Origin: Hygrocybe punicea | Lineage: Eukaryota; Basidiomycota; Agaricomycetes; Agaricales; Hygrophoraceae | Assembly (NCBI GenBank): GCA_963556145.1 | Contig: OY744467.1 | Span: forward strand, 1,364,001-1,428,000 | Direction: 5' to 3' | Length of the DNA: 64,000 nucleotides | Part shown: positions 1 to 11,100 of the stretch, piece after piece | How the letters are laid out: each line of letters starts with the position of its first letter | Numbering within the stretch: position 1 is the first letter of the stretch | The notes under the pieces: generated by a model | The model's database searches: none | What the model was told of the DNA's origin: nothing | What the model saw: the letters and a program-made list of their open reading frames with translations, nothing else | Program-made: the position numbers and the translations under genes

Positions 1-264
1 CCGCTCCTGTTCAGTATCACCCAGGTCGAGCCCATTTGGGCGGATCTTAATGGTGGTATGGATCGTCTGCCCAACCTAGCCGACATCACCGCTCACATTC
101 GAATAAAAAAGAGTGAACTTCTGCATGCAATTGCTCGTGATAATTCTGCTGATTTCCAGGTCATCCATGGAATTGAAGCGGAACGATTGCTTCAGATGGT
201 CGATGTAATTCCTCGAGCCAATTTCCGATTCAACTTCCCTTCCCTCGAAACAGTGGAGCGGTAG
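1..264 (+). CDS. Partial open frame at window edge, unknown protein
   Basis: An open frame runs in from the left edge in frame 1 and stops at 262-264, giving about 87 residues with a mixed, protein-like composition. It contains no motif I recognise. It lies immediately downstream of the hAT transposase on the opposite strand, so it could be the 3' end of a host gene, a second transposon-encoded frame, or chance. The true start is outside the window. I treat it as a possible partial gene only. Confidence 0.25.
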   Translation, partial: PLLFSITQVEPIWADLNGGMDRLPNLADITAHIRIKKSELLHAIARDNSADFQVIHGIEAERLLQMVDVIPRANFRFNFPSLETVER

Positions 265-339
265 CACACTCTTGCTGTTCCAAATTCCAGAATCTCAATA
301 GAGCTAGGGCAACATTTGGAGAACATACAATGTACACTT

Positions 340-3300
340 TTACAATTTATCAACCAAACTAGAAATAAAGGAAGTAATATCATCTGGAACTTGCTTCTGC
401 ATCTCCCCATACATCTCCAGTTCCTGAAGCTCCTGTCCCCAATCCATACCATCAGTGAAATTAAGACCTCTACCTTGTCGAATAGAATACTTCAACAGCT
501 GCAAGCCTTCCATAAGTTCAGGTGAAATACGACTTCGCCGAGCTGTCACAGTTTCTTTGCTTGAAGAAAATACACGCTCACAAGGCACTGCTGATGCTTG
601 TATTGGCAGAATATCCATTGCAAGGCCAAAAACACCTGGAAAACGCAGTTGATTTTCCTTGATACATTGTTGTCAAATAGCTAGCAATTATGAAAAAAAA
701 ATGCCACATGCCTGCCAAAATAGCAAACTCCCTGTTGCTGGTCGATCATCATGAAGATATGCATTACCTTCAATTTCAGCAGATTGCTGTGGTGTTAGGC
801 AATGTGGATGACGGTTGAGTCTCAGAATATCTCTTGCTGTGGGACGATGAGGTGCTGTGTTCACTGCTGCAGGCGCATCAGTTCTTGCAGCAGCAGTGGC
901 AATGGCAGCAGCATGATATGGGCGAAGCTGGGAAAAATAAATGAGAATGAGTGAAATAAATATCATAGGAACCTACAGCCTCAATAAATATATCCCTGGC
1001 CCACTCAACTCGCTCAGGCATATGCTCTTCAAACCAAGACAATTTGATGGAAGGATCAAGAACTGGAAAAAACAAATAATCAATGCCTAATACAAAAAGA
1101 ACAAAAAAATGACAAACTCATTGCCAGGGTATAAGCTGGAACCAAGTCAGTTCGTTGACTATAAGACTCAAGTTTGTCAAGGCCAGCTTGAACAATTTCA
1201 GCTGTCTCTTGATAGTCATCTTGATGTGCTTTCCAAACATCGATAATCGCTTCAAATGCTGGTATGGCGTGACATAAGGTTGGCGTCTTTTCATGGGATA
1301 TAATTTGTTGGAAAGCATGTGGAACCTAACAAACTGCATTTGAGTAGTGTATAGAGCTCTATTGTTTGAGACACCAACCTGGAGAATGATTTGAAATGCT
1401 TGAAGACCTTCCCAGTCCTGCTCAGTAAGTTGAAATTTTTGTAGACTAGAAAACTCTCGATTTTCAAGAAAGATATCAAGAACCTAAATATTTGTCAACA
1501 ACCAAATCAGACACTTGAATACTATAAGTACTTCTCGTAAATCAATTGCTCTTTCAATCATCAGTAATGTTGATGACCATCGAACCTCCATATCACGCAA
1601 AAGTTGGAGTTCTGGCCTCTCTAGTCGTTCAAACACAGATGAAAAATGTTGCCGGCGAATTGTTGATGACCTGATCTGTGTTCAAGAGCAGAAATTAAGT
1701 TAAGACTTCCAAGATAAGTCAGCACATACAGCACGAATCAGAGATCGCACTGTTGCAATAGGATCTCGTTCCAGGTTATCCATCATGTCTCCAGTTGAAG
1801 GAATGTAATCATCAGCATCTTCTTTTGCATAATCCAGATTAGTAATGGCTGATAAAACTGCTTGGCACGCGAGATTGACAATATGCGGAAAGCATCTAGA
1901 ATCCAACACAATAAGTACTAGTTACAATCCTAGAATGTTACATACCTAACTCTTCGTTTTGTTCGGTCAAATGGAATCTTGCGACGGCGAAGTTCACGCT
2001 CCAGAGTTACCATTAATGTATCATTATTTGATGCATTGTCAAGTGTTACCCATCCAATCTGGAAGATATTCATAATAGGAATAATTAAAATCAACAGCAC
2101 ACACCTTCTCAGTAATCTTGAGACGGTCAGTGACATGAAGGAACACATGTGCAAGATGCTCGCCATCATGTCTTCCTGGCACACGGTGAAACCCCACCAG
2201 ATCGGCACGCAATTTGAGAATATGTTGGGGACCATTGTTGGTTTCTTCAGTGCATGCTTGAATCCAATGTGCTGTAACAGCCATGAAGGGTGTTCGATTT
2301 GGATCACTCCACATATCAGTGGTGAAAGATATCTTCCCCACAGATTTCTGTTCATCAATAAGCAAGCATACAACACAATGAAAAATAATTGAGTAACCTG
2401 CATGACCACAGATAGCTGATCAAGATGTTCCCCAACCGACTCTTCAATACGAGTACGAATTGTCATTCTACCCAGAATATCTGAGTCTTTTAGCTCCTGA
2501 CGAAGCATTAGAAAAATTGCCTGGAGTCGGGGGGATTCAATTATATTGATTGACTAAATAAACCTCTTGTCAATGTGCATCACAATATATATCATCCCAT
2601 ACCTGATCATCACCCACAATAAACTCAACAATTGCATCAACGAACCCCGCATTCGAGTATGGTTGTCGATCAGGGGCACGGGAAGCTGTTGGTTGACCAC
2701 GAGCCTTTCGATATTCATCCACAGCTTTCTGGACAGTCTTTGCTTGGATCTTGATGTTGAGATTGTCACATCCTGAGACCCACAGATCGAGGTGTTCCTC
2801 AGCAAGGTGTCGACGAAGCGTGCTCGTAGCACTGCTGGCACCAAACTTGGTGATCTTGTGAGCAGGCTTCGTTGTTGCAATATGTCTACCAGGCAATTAA
2901 GTTTCACATCATCAAAATACATCATGTTGAAATACAAACTGGCAGAATTGGCAACACCTCTGGCTGCCTTGCTTCTCATAAAAGGTCCACACATCTGATG
3001 CAGCATAGCGATTCTTGTTCCCTGCAGGACCTCCAGAAGACACGCGATGTTGTGCATGGGAAGGTGGACCTGCATTTTGTGATTCTCCACTGTCAGACTC
3101 AGAGTTGCTCGACTCGGACTCGGAGCTTGAGCCAATTGATGCTAGCGGGGGTGTGGCGTTCTCTAGATCAAAGAGAGGAAGAGGAGTTGGCATAGTGGAA
3201 GTAGATGGTTGATTAGATGCATGAAGGATAGGAGGAGCCGGCGTCAATGAAGTAGATGGCTGATTCATTGGATGGAAGAGAGGAGGGGCCAGCGTCACCG

Positions 3301-3823
3301 AAGTTGACAGTTGATTGACCGAGAACACATCATCGGCTCCATCACTCGATGGGCTTGGTATATTAAAGGCAACTCGTCGTACAGGTACAGGGCTTTCTGG
3401 AATTTGTCGGCCCTGGAGCGGTGTTTTTTTCCTCACTCGAACACGGCGGGGTCGAGGGGGAGTAGGGCTGTATAAGAGTCCAACGGCTGTGGCTACATTC
3501 AATGGATCTTTGGCTTTATGGGATACAGCCCTTCGTCGTTGGGACGTGAGGACCACAGGTGACATTGGTTGCCGGGTGGGAGTTGCAGCATTAACATCAT
3601 ATTGTACGCGAAACTCGGGGTCCACTTCGACAGCCTTCGCCTTTCCTTTACCTCTCCATGACTTCCTGGGAGCAACCTCATCCAGTTCATGCACAAAGCC
3701 TAACAGCTGATACGTCAACTGGTATTACAGTTTGATGAGGTACATACCTTCAATTTGAAAACTTGATTGAACGGCACCAGTTGCAAACTTTGTGGTGTCT
3801 TCATTCTTACGTCGTGGTGGCAT
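340..3823 (-). CDS. hAT-superfamily transposase with BED zinc finger, apparently intact
   Basis: This is a cut-and-paste hAT transposase, reading right to left from an ATG at 3821-3823 to a stop at 340-342 with about ten short introns. After a Ser/Pro-rich basic N-terminal region comes a BED-type zinc finger: a CQFC pair, split by an intron, then RRHLAEEH. The RNase-H-like core follows, with acidic residues in TTDMWSD and TLDNASNND. Next come CFPHIVNLACQAV and the C-terminal dimerisation block with SAVPCERVFSSSKE, which holds the conserved E. I found no frameshift or stop inside the exons, so this copy may be able to make a full protein. That is a hand reading; splice sites were checked at the junctions I could follow. 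It sits inside the element that ends at 5343. Confidence 0.85.
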
Positions 3824-3904
3824 GCTAACAAGCATGAGCTCAGGTGATGAAACAGAAATCAGAGAACTTACTTCAATTGACGGTTCGAATGGGTATTTGG
3901 TGGG

Positions 3905-5020
3905 GGGGAGTACTCAGGGAGACCAGCACTGAAGGGAGAGGGCAGATCAACGGTGAGAAACAGTTTCTGAGGGAGGGAAATGGCACTCACAGGAGGGAGA
4001 GCAGCGGCACGCACACACGGGAGGCAGAGAGGGGACACAAGGGGGGTAAGACAACGGAGGCGGTGGTGGAGCCTCGAGAAGGTGGGGGATGGCACTAAAG
4101 CAAGGGTGACGGCTTGAAACCGGAAGGGAGTGCTCAGGGAGACTGGCACTGGACAGAGACGGCAGGTTGGTAAGAAATGGTTTGGAGGGGGGAAATGGCG
4201 CTCACAGGAGGGAACCGCTCAATGGAGAGATGGTGAGCTCTCAAAGGGGGTTAAGACGACGGTGGCGGAGCCTTGAGTAAGTCGGGGGATGGCGCTAAAT
4301 GGAGGGTGACAGCCTGGGACTGAGGGGGAGCCTGCACTGGAGGGAGAAGGTAGGTTGACGGGGAGAAACAGTTTCCGAGAAAGGGAAACGGCACTGAGCC
4401 ACTCAAGGGAGGAGGCAGAGAGGGCTCTCAAGGGGGGATGGAGCCTCAAGAAGGTGGGGGGACGGCGCTAAACGGAGGGTGACAGCTTGGGACCAGGATG
4501 GAAGTGCTCGGGGAGACTGGCACTGGACAGGTAACCGCAGGTTGAGGGTAAGAAATGGTCTGGAGGGGGGAAATGGCGCTCACAGGAGGGAACCGCTCAA
4601 GGGAGAGACGGTGAGCTCTCAAAGGGGGTTGAGATGACAGTGGCGGAACCTCGAGCAAGTCAAGGAATGGTGTTAAATGGAGGGTGACGAGGGGGAGCCT
4701 GCACTGGAGGGAGAGGGCAGGTTAACGGGGAGAAAAAGTTTCCAAGGAAAAAAACGGCACTTACAGGAGGGAGATACTCAAGGGAGAGTGATGGCGTTCA
4801 CGGGAGGTGAAGAAGGCTCTCAAGGGGGTAAGACGACAGTGGCGGCAAGCCTCGAGAAGGTGGGGGGACGGCACTAAACGGATGGTGACGGCTTGGAAGT
4901 TGGGACCAAAATGGAAGCTCAGGGAGCCTGCACTGGAGAGAGAGGAAGTCAGGTTCTTTAAACTTGAAGGATGGAACCGGCAGACCACACTCACGGTATG
5001 AAGATGGGAGCCTCGAGACG
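3905..5020. repeat. Degenerate tandem repeat block in the hAT leader
   Basis: A G/A-rich block in which a phrase like GGGAGACTGGCACTGGA or GGGAGCCTGCACTGGA recurs at about 3917, 4138, 4327, 4513, 4689 and 4922, a spacing of 176-233 bases. Two alternating subtypes give a higher-order period near 375 bases. For example, the stretch around 4180-4250 (GGCGCTCACAGGAGGGAACC) is repeated almost exactly at about 4571-4630. It encodes no convincing protein. It lies between the transposase start and the terminal repeat, so it belongs to the transposon leader and may hold promoter or transposase-binding sequence (inference). Confidence 0.7.
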
Positions 5021-5330
5021 GTGCAAGGTAGCGTGACAGGGAGGAAGGGAGACGGCTGATGCTTGAAGCTTGAAGGACAAAGACGGCGAGCGTGTGACAG
5101 AGGAGCGTTGAGAAAGTCGGAGACGTCGTTGAGGAGACGGTGATGGTGATGTGGGGAGCAAACTGCGGGTCATGGGACTTGTGGGAGCCCTATGCCCACA
5201 AATTGCCTAATTTGGAACTTTGAACCAGTCGGTCCACGGTTAACCGCGGTCTGGGACCGTAACCGGACCGTTACCAATGGTTCAGTTAAATTTCGGTCCG
5301 GTCCGAACGGTCCGCGGTCTTTAACCAGAC

Positions 5331-5343
5331 CGTGGCAACACTA
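5331..5343 (-). repeat. hAT inverted terminal repeat (right end)
   Basis: The strand-minus inward reading is TAGTGTTGCCACG. It begins with the TA-G start usual for hAT ends and is preceded inside the element by clustered CGGACC-type palindromes. Only this one end of the element is visible. Confidence 0.65.
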
Positions 5344-5361
5344 CCACGGATACGAGAATCT

Positions 5362-5395
5362 GTATCCGTACTCGTACTCTTAAGAGTACGGATAC
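5362..5395. repeat. Inverted repeat/hairpin next to the hAT end
   Basis: Arms GTATCCGTACTC (5362-5373) and GAGTACGGATAC (5384-5395) flank a 10-base spacer, and a shorter palindrome GTACTCTTAAGAGTAC lies inside. It is just outside the hAT terminus and before the Tc1/mariner-type transposase gene. It may be part of that second element's end or a relic of another short element. It could also form a hairpin, but no function is shown by the sequence. Confidence 0.5.
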
Positions 5396-5487
5396 CTGCG
5401 GAAAAGGATTTACCCTTATCCCTGCATTCCCCTACATACAATATATACTAGTACATCAAACCGGTGTTTTGCGTGCTGCTAGCTAAA

Positions 5488-7755
5488 TTAGACAATGTAT
5501 CCAGAGGCCTTGAAGAAACCACACACTTTGTCTGGTGTTATATTGTGACATGCCATGTCAATTGTACACAGCAAGGTGTCATGACAATGTCGTCGGAGGA
5601 AGGCCTTGATAGACGAAAATGCTTGTTCAATAGGATTGAAATCGGGCAAGTATGGTGGAAGGAATATCAGTTTACATCCTATTGTCACATTGTTAGATGT
5701 ACAAGAGCTAGATTGAGTTGAGACTTACGTGCATCATCTTCAATAAGCTTGAACATCTCCTCAGCATGATGGATACTACAGTTGTCAATCACAATAACAC
5801 TACGGGGCCCGGGTATGGATTGGTGAGTGGGAGCTTGTTCAACATTAGCCATATCAGCATAGCAGGTAAAAAATTGACATACCACAAGTTCTCATAAGAA
5901 TGTCAAGAATTGATGGGCAGTGACTGAACCTTCAATGATATCATGTGCAATGATACCATCAAGTGTTAGCACAGGCAATATGGAGTAGCGCTGGAGTGGG
6001 TCTGAGGGTGCTCACGGAATCAGACAGGGAATCAGTCGGCATGGGATAGGATAGATCTGTCTACTACAGGCAACTGCTAGATAAGGGAACCAACCATGGG
6101 ACTCAGGTCACGTGATAGGACAGGTACCACTACTACAGCGCTGGCCATGCACAAAACAGTGTCTTTGGACACATCATTTCCCTACCATCAACCAGCCCTA
6201 GGCAATGACACGGGTACGGGTTACCTTTTTTGGACCTGGGCAAAACCCATACCCATGACCGCGGGTCTTGGCATACCCACATATCAGCATCAACACAAAC
6301 GGACACAACAACCCAGCCGCAACCACTTACCAACACCTCCATTTTCAAGTGCCCACCACCTCCGCCTCAATGCAAACATCACCCACCAATGGCATCTCCA
6401 CGTTGACCCAAATGGCCCCACTGGCATCCTCACACGAAACTGTGTCCCAACATGTTGCATGACGCCCCATCATCAAATAGTGCCCAAATGCGAACCCCTG
6501 TGCCAAAAACCCAACAGGAGACACATCACATGCCCACATCAGCCCCAAACACACCATCCCTGCTGCAAAATGCATCCGAACGCGTCTCAACTCCCACCCC
6601 GGCCCCAAACCCCATGCCCGTGCAAGAAAATGCATTCAAATGTGTCCCAGACCGCGGTCCCACAACACCCAACCATTTGACACCCACACAGGCCCCAAAG
6701 CCTGTGCCCATGCAACAGAACGTGCCCAAACGCACCCCAGACCCCATTCCCCCCAATTACATGCCCACATGCACCCACATCAGCCCAGAATCACGACGCC
6801 ACCATCCAGATGCTGCAACTGTGAACGCCAAGGCTCAATGGCATCAAAACGTGGGCTGATGCGTACACAAGGTTCAAGACAACGCATATGCAATGTTCAA
6901 GATGACGAAGGAGGATGAGAGGAAGGGGAGAATGGGAGATGGTGCGGGGAACGAGGAGACAGATACGATGGGTGAGAGACTCTCGCCCACGAGAACCACC
7001 CGTCACCTGGTTCCCAGCCCCCCACTCCTCACGTTTGCACAGCACCACATCAATTGACATGCGTGTCAGCAATGTGAGGTAGATGTGGGCTGGAACCCGC
7101 CAGGTTTCCTGTGTGGGTCAATACCCGTACCAGACCCACCGCTACCCGCCATCTACCCACTGAAAAAAGACCCGTGGGTAGACGGGTACAGGTTGGAGCG
7201 GGTCCGGGTCGGCCTTGGGACACCCACAGGTATACCTGTGTCATTGCCTAACCAGCCCTTTGATCTTCCCATGGTGCGGTCATTCTTGGCACACTCGTCA
7301 ATGAACATGAACATTTCTGGATCGGGAACGTCAGTTGCTATCCTATTCATGAAGGCTGATTGGAGTAGATCATTACGTTCGATAGCACAAGCAGAGACAC
7401 TTTTGTGGGAAAAATAAAGTTGCTGGAGCGTGCGCCAAATGGTGGGCAGGGACACTTGAATACCATGCTGAATGATGAGCTCTTCCTGGATTTTGTCCAG
7501 GTATAGGCAACGTCTTTGCTTTAGGAGTGCTCGGACAAAGGTAGTGTCGATGGATGTGAGGGTGCGATAGCGACCTGAGCATCAAGCATGAGGGTTGTAT
7601 ACAATGTAATATGTGCTGTGGTAGTAGAGGGTTTTGTAGACCAAGCTCTTTTGGATGCCAAGGAGGTTGCAAATTTCTTTTACCTTGTACCCATGCACTT
7701 GGAACAAGACTGGAATGCGGGCCTTCAGGTCTCGAGAAATGGAGTGGGGCGGCAT
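5488..7755 (-). pseudogene. Tc1/mariner-type (DDE_3) transposase, split by an hAT insertion
   Basis: Read right to left, the gene starts at 7753-7755. It encodes a helix-turn-helix region (VKEICNLLGIQKSLVYKTLY), a second winged-helix region (VSLPTIWRTLQQLYF), then the first catalytic aspartate in MFMFIDE. After RTMGRSKGW the frame is cut by the element at 6199-7250. The frame resumes with CVQRHCFVHGQR, LPVLTLDGIIAHD, VIDNCSIHH (second Asp) and LPDFNPIEQAF (third acidic residue), and stops at 5488-5490. Besides the insertion there is a TGA at 6174-6176 where relatives have Arg, and another TGA near 7583. It is therefore inactive. The family assignment rests on these DDE motifs. I could not find convincing terminal repeats for this element. 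Confidence 0.8.
6199..7250. mobile_element. Non-autonomous hAT element inserted in the Tc1/mariner gene
   Basis: The ends are TAGGCAATGACACGGGTA on the left and, on the right, the inverted complement TAGGCAATGACACAGGTA. An exact 8-base target duplication ACCAGCCC lies at 6191-6198 and 7251-7258, the hallmark size for hAT. Removing the element plus one duplication rejoins the interrupted transposase frame at the GRSKGW motif. Subterminal regions are rich in GGGTACGGGT/ACCCGTACCC motifs. The interior holds a C/A-rich degenerate repeat (about 6440-6800, period near 95 bases). No transposase is encoded, so it depends on another hAT source. Confidence 0.9.
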
Positions 7756-8111
7756 AGGGCAGCAAAGGCTTGTGGGGTCCTACCCAACATGCACAGCCAA
7801 ACATGACCAACTGCAAATTTTTTTGAAAGTTAGGATTTCGCATCTTTTTGGAAAGGGTAGTTCTATTTGGCACGTGGAGACACCAAGGGAGTCCGGCCAT
7901 GGGCAGTCACAGCCGGCTGGTGACCCAGCGCTTGCATCTCGCCCTCAAGTCACAGCGGTTGGTGACCGCTGAGGTGCCCTCCTCAAATGCTCACCGCATC
8001 TGGTTGCCACAGCTAGCTGCCACACCCTTCCACCTTCGTCCACGGTGGCCCCCAGTGCCACCTACTTTATATGCCATCTAATGTAATGTACCCCATATCG
8101 CCCTAATCGCC
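7756..8111. other. Spacer between mariner-type gene and Crypton
   Basis: About 350 bases with no gene. It should hold the 5' flank of the Tc1/mariner-type element and the left boundary of the Crypton. Cryptons have no terminal repeats, and I could not fix either boundary. Confidence 0.4.
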
Positions 8112-11100
8112 ATGGCCCTCCCCCAAACGACTGTGATCCCCCATGAAATCCCCATCGACCCCATTTTACTCCAACTGGACCCCACGTCACGATCGCCGGC
8201 TTCAACACAACAGGCACCACCAGGATCTGAAATCAGCACACCTGAGGGCTTCGCGACCTCCTACTGGACTGAATTGTAAGTTCGGTCTGGCCATATCAGC
8301 TCCCAATTTCACTGACCTCGTCACACAGGCAAGGTATCTCAGAAAAGAGGAAACTCCATGCAATTTGTCTTGAGCGTGGGGTCCCATCGGCTCAGCGGTG
8401 GACCCTGGACCTCTTGAGGCAGGCCTTGTTCAAGCACAGGTAAGTATCCCAATATCTGCTGAAGTTGTTTCATCCACTCACATCTTGTCACCAGGTTCCC
8501 AGATAGCCCCATACCGTCCTGCGCGATTTCGAGCTGATTGCCGCGGAAGCGCCAGTGCCTGTCAATGGGACGCAGTGCGGATTCGATGTGCAGTGGCCCT
8601 GTGGTGCCGCGCAAGCGCCGACGCACATCGTCTGGCACGGACATGCCTATTTCCAGCCCGGAGAGTAGCCCTTTGGCCTCGAGGTCAAATGTGCGGCCCA
8701 TTGCCGTCAGCTCAACTGAAGATGGGGGTTTGTTGGCCCCAAGGAGGTGAATGCAAGCTGGCAGCATGGCATCAGCAGAAAATGAAAAACCGATCTCAAA
8801 TCCTCGTGCAAGCGCTGCAGAAATGACGCCCACCAATCACGATAACACAGAGCCGGGCTCTGAGGATGACAAAGAGGCACTTTGTGCCGAATTCGACGTT
8901 GCAGGTGGAAATGCAGCTGAGCTGCTCAAATACGACGAGGATGGCCTTGATGGCCTCGACAGTGATGACGAAGAATCTAATGATGATGATGGTGCGCATG
9001 GCCTGGCACTCAAGTTGCCTGTGAGATTCTAAATGCACATACAGAACAATTTTCCCGGTTTCAGGCAAGGACGCGCACCGATGCTGCGCAGCGGACTGAA
9101 GGCAACCGCCGTGCCAGTGGGCGCAATGCTCAAAAGAGCGTTGTGCGATTCTGGCAGGTGAGCCTAATTTTCCACCTTTGTCACTGTTCACTGACGGCCC
9201 ACGTCTTCTCTTTCACAGATGTTCTGCGATCAAGCTATTGAGAAGAAAGAAATCCGTGACCGGATTGTCGACGAACATTCACTGTTACTGTTCATCAAAT
9301 GGTCTGCGGAGCGGCCGAAGCAAAATCGCCAGGGCCATGACATACCTGGCACATTCATTGGGGCGGTGAGCATCCAAGCTTTGATTGATGTCTCATGCTC
9401 TCTGCTCAAATTGTTCACACACACATGTAGTCACAGATCAAGAAGATGTTTTTTGGAGTCCTTCGCATCTGCAAGGTTCAACACGCCCAAGACCCTTCAC
9501 TGGCTATCAAGCGCCCAGCCACAACCATCTACGTTTACGATGAAGTAAAAACACGCATGGATGAGGCGCTCCAGCGTGCTTGGGGGTACGTTTGTGTAAA
9601 TGACCTGCCCACTTGCGGATACAAACAATCCTTTTGTGTTCTAGTGGGCTCATCGAGGGGGAGGACACTCCTGACATTGTAGCCAATACTTTCCTGGACA
9701 GTGTTTCAAACAAGCAGCTTCAAGAGATCAGCTACAGCTTTCTGGACCATCGGGAATGTGTGATCACCTTTCTTTTGCAGTTGGTGCTGCTTACGTGCAT
9801 CTGCCGCTGCGTGTGCTGCAGTACGCATGGTCATAAATGGCCACCTTGCTTGGACATGCCAGAATGCCAGTGGCAACCGTGGAGACGACTTTCGTTGTAG
9901 ATGCGGGTTCTGTGTGGCTTCGGAACTATATAAAGAAATAATATAAAGATCCTAACCTGTGGGTGTCAGCGTAGAAGTGACTGGATAAATCAGTGTCGGG
10001 AATAGAAGTAAAAAGAAGGGAATGTTAGTAAAAGTAAAGCCACCGCGTAAAACTGGACTAATAACGACGAAGCCGGCGATGAACGGAGTGAAAACGGACA
10101 AATAATAAAGAACCCGACGATGCCGACGATGTCGGGTACGGCGGGTCGGGTCGGGTCGGGTCGGAAACGATGAACGAATATACGGAAACAACGATGAAGA
10201 CGACGAAGAGGACTATAAAAAGCTAAGGGTCTACATGGACGAGCATTTGAAGGGATTAAAAGGCGATTCTGACTGAAGGGAAATGGGGACTAAGGGTATC
10301 TTATTTTGTACAGTCGTCGGGGACCGTTTTTATAGTACATGAGTGTGTAGCTACTTTCGGACATGTCTACTTCGGCCAATAGAAACTACAAAGAAACACT
10401 GGAATGGGGAAGTGGAAAGGGGGGTTGCAAAGCAACGAAGACAGGAAAGTGGAGGGGAAAACGAATATCCATGAAAAAGATTGGAAAAGTCCTACATATC
10501 TCCGAAAGGACGAGGGGATGCATAAATAAGGTAAATCCGAAGTCGGGGATTGAGTCCGAAGAGATCCATCTCCTGGAATTGGAACTCCGAGGTGTTTGAG
10601 GCTGACGGATTTAGCCCAAAAGCGGCCGTCACAAAGCGGCATGTGTCGGGTTACGTCGGTCACGTCGGGTCACGTCACGTCACGTCACGTCGGGTTACGT
10701 CGGGTTCGAATGCAAGTCGAATGGCGGCATCGGGTTGGTCCGGATTCGTGATATATCGATGATACGGACTCAGAGGGACGTCAACCCTCTACATCGTGCG
10801 CTGAAACTCTGCGAGCTTCAGCCTTACACCTTCTTGCATCCAAACAAGGAGACGTCGATCTATGGTGTGCTTGGAATGCAAGGTGAAGAGAAGGCTGGCA
10901 AACGAGGTTTGAAGACCATCGGTATGCTTTCATCATCTCCCGGCTCCAACTCAATATGCCGCCAGGTCATCAACCCAGTCTACACCACATTCATAGTGCA
11001 CCTTGATGCCACGAAATGCCCATTGGGGGCTATGGCATTCTATCACCACTGGCTTCACGATGTGTACAGATTGACGGAGAAAATGTCAATTGACTGGTCT

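Larger units (their letters stand above)
340..5343 (-). mobile_element. Autonomous hAT element, right end at 5343, left end unresolved
   Basis: Upstream of the transposase start lies a tandem-repeat block, then a subterminal region (about 5225-5335) packed with CGGTCCG/CGGACCG and GGTTAAC-like motifs. The element finishes at 5343 with TGGCAACACTA. Read inward this is TAGTGTTGCCA, a typical hAT inverted terminal repeat, and it shares TAGTGTTGCC with both ends of the MITE at 48072-48682. The eight bases that should be the target duplication, CCACGGAT (5344-5351), do not recur near the left edge. No matching terminal repeat was found in 1-340. The left terminus is therefore outside the window or deleted; the left coordinate given here is only the transposase stop. 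Confidence 0.7.

Noticed and set aside
5685..5885. Separate small gene
   Set aside because: It contains the VIDNCSIHH motif and is simply the second catalytic exon of the Tc1/mariner-type transposase.
6096..6859. Long overlapping open frames on both strands within the non-autonomous hAT element
   Set aside because: They come from a C/A-rich degenerate repeat that opens several frames at once; composition is repetitive with no domain, and the stretch lies inside a transposon.
7373..7900. 175-residue minus-strand frame
   Set aside because: It is a shadow of the mariner-type transposase N-terminus in another frame; the real frame shows the helix-turn-helix segments.
8339..8836. 165-residue minus-strand frame opposite the Crypton 5' exons
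   Set aside because: The plus strand shows a phase-consistent exon series with SAP-like and nuclear-localisation motifs; the minus frame has no recognisable domain.
10640..10710. CRISPR-like or regulatory array of CGTCACGT repeats
   Set aside because: Short, spacerless tandem repeats within a solo LTR of a eukaryote; not a CRISPR array.
10363..10762. Plus-strand frames in the Crypton interruption
   Set aside because: They lie inside the solo LTR and show no retrotransposon protein motif.
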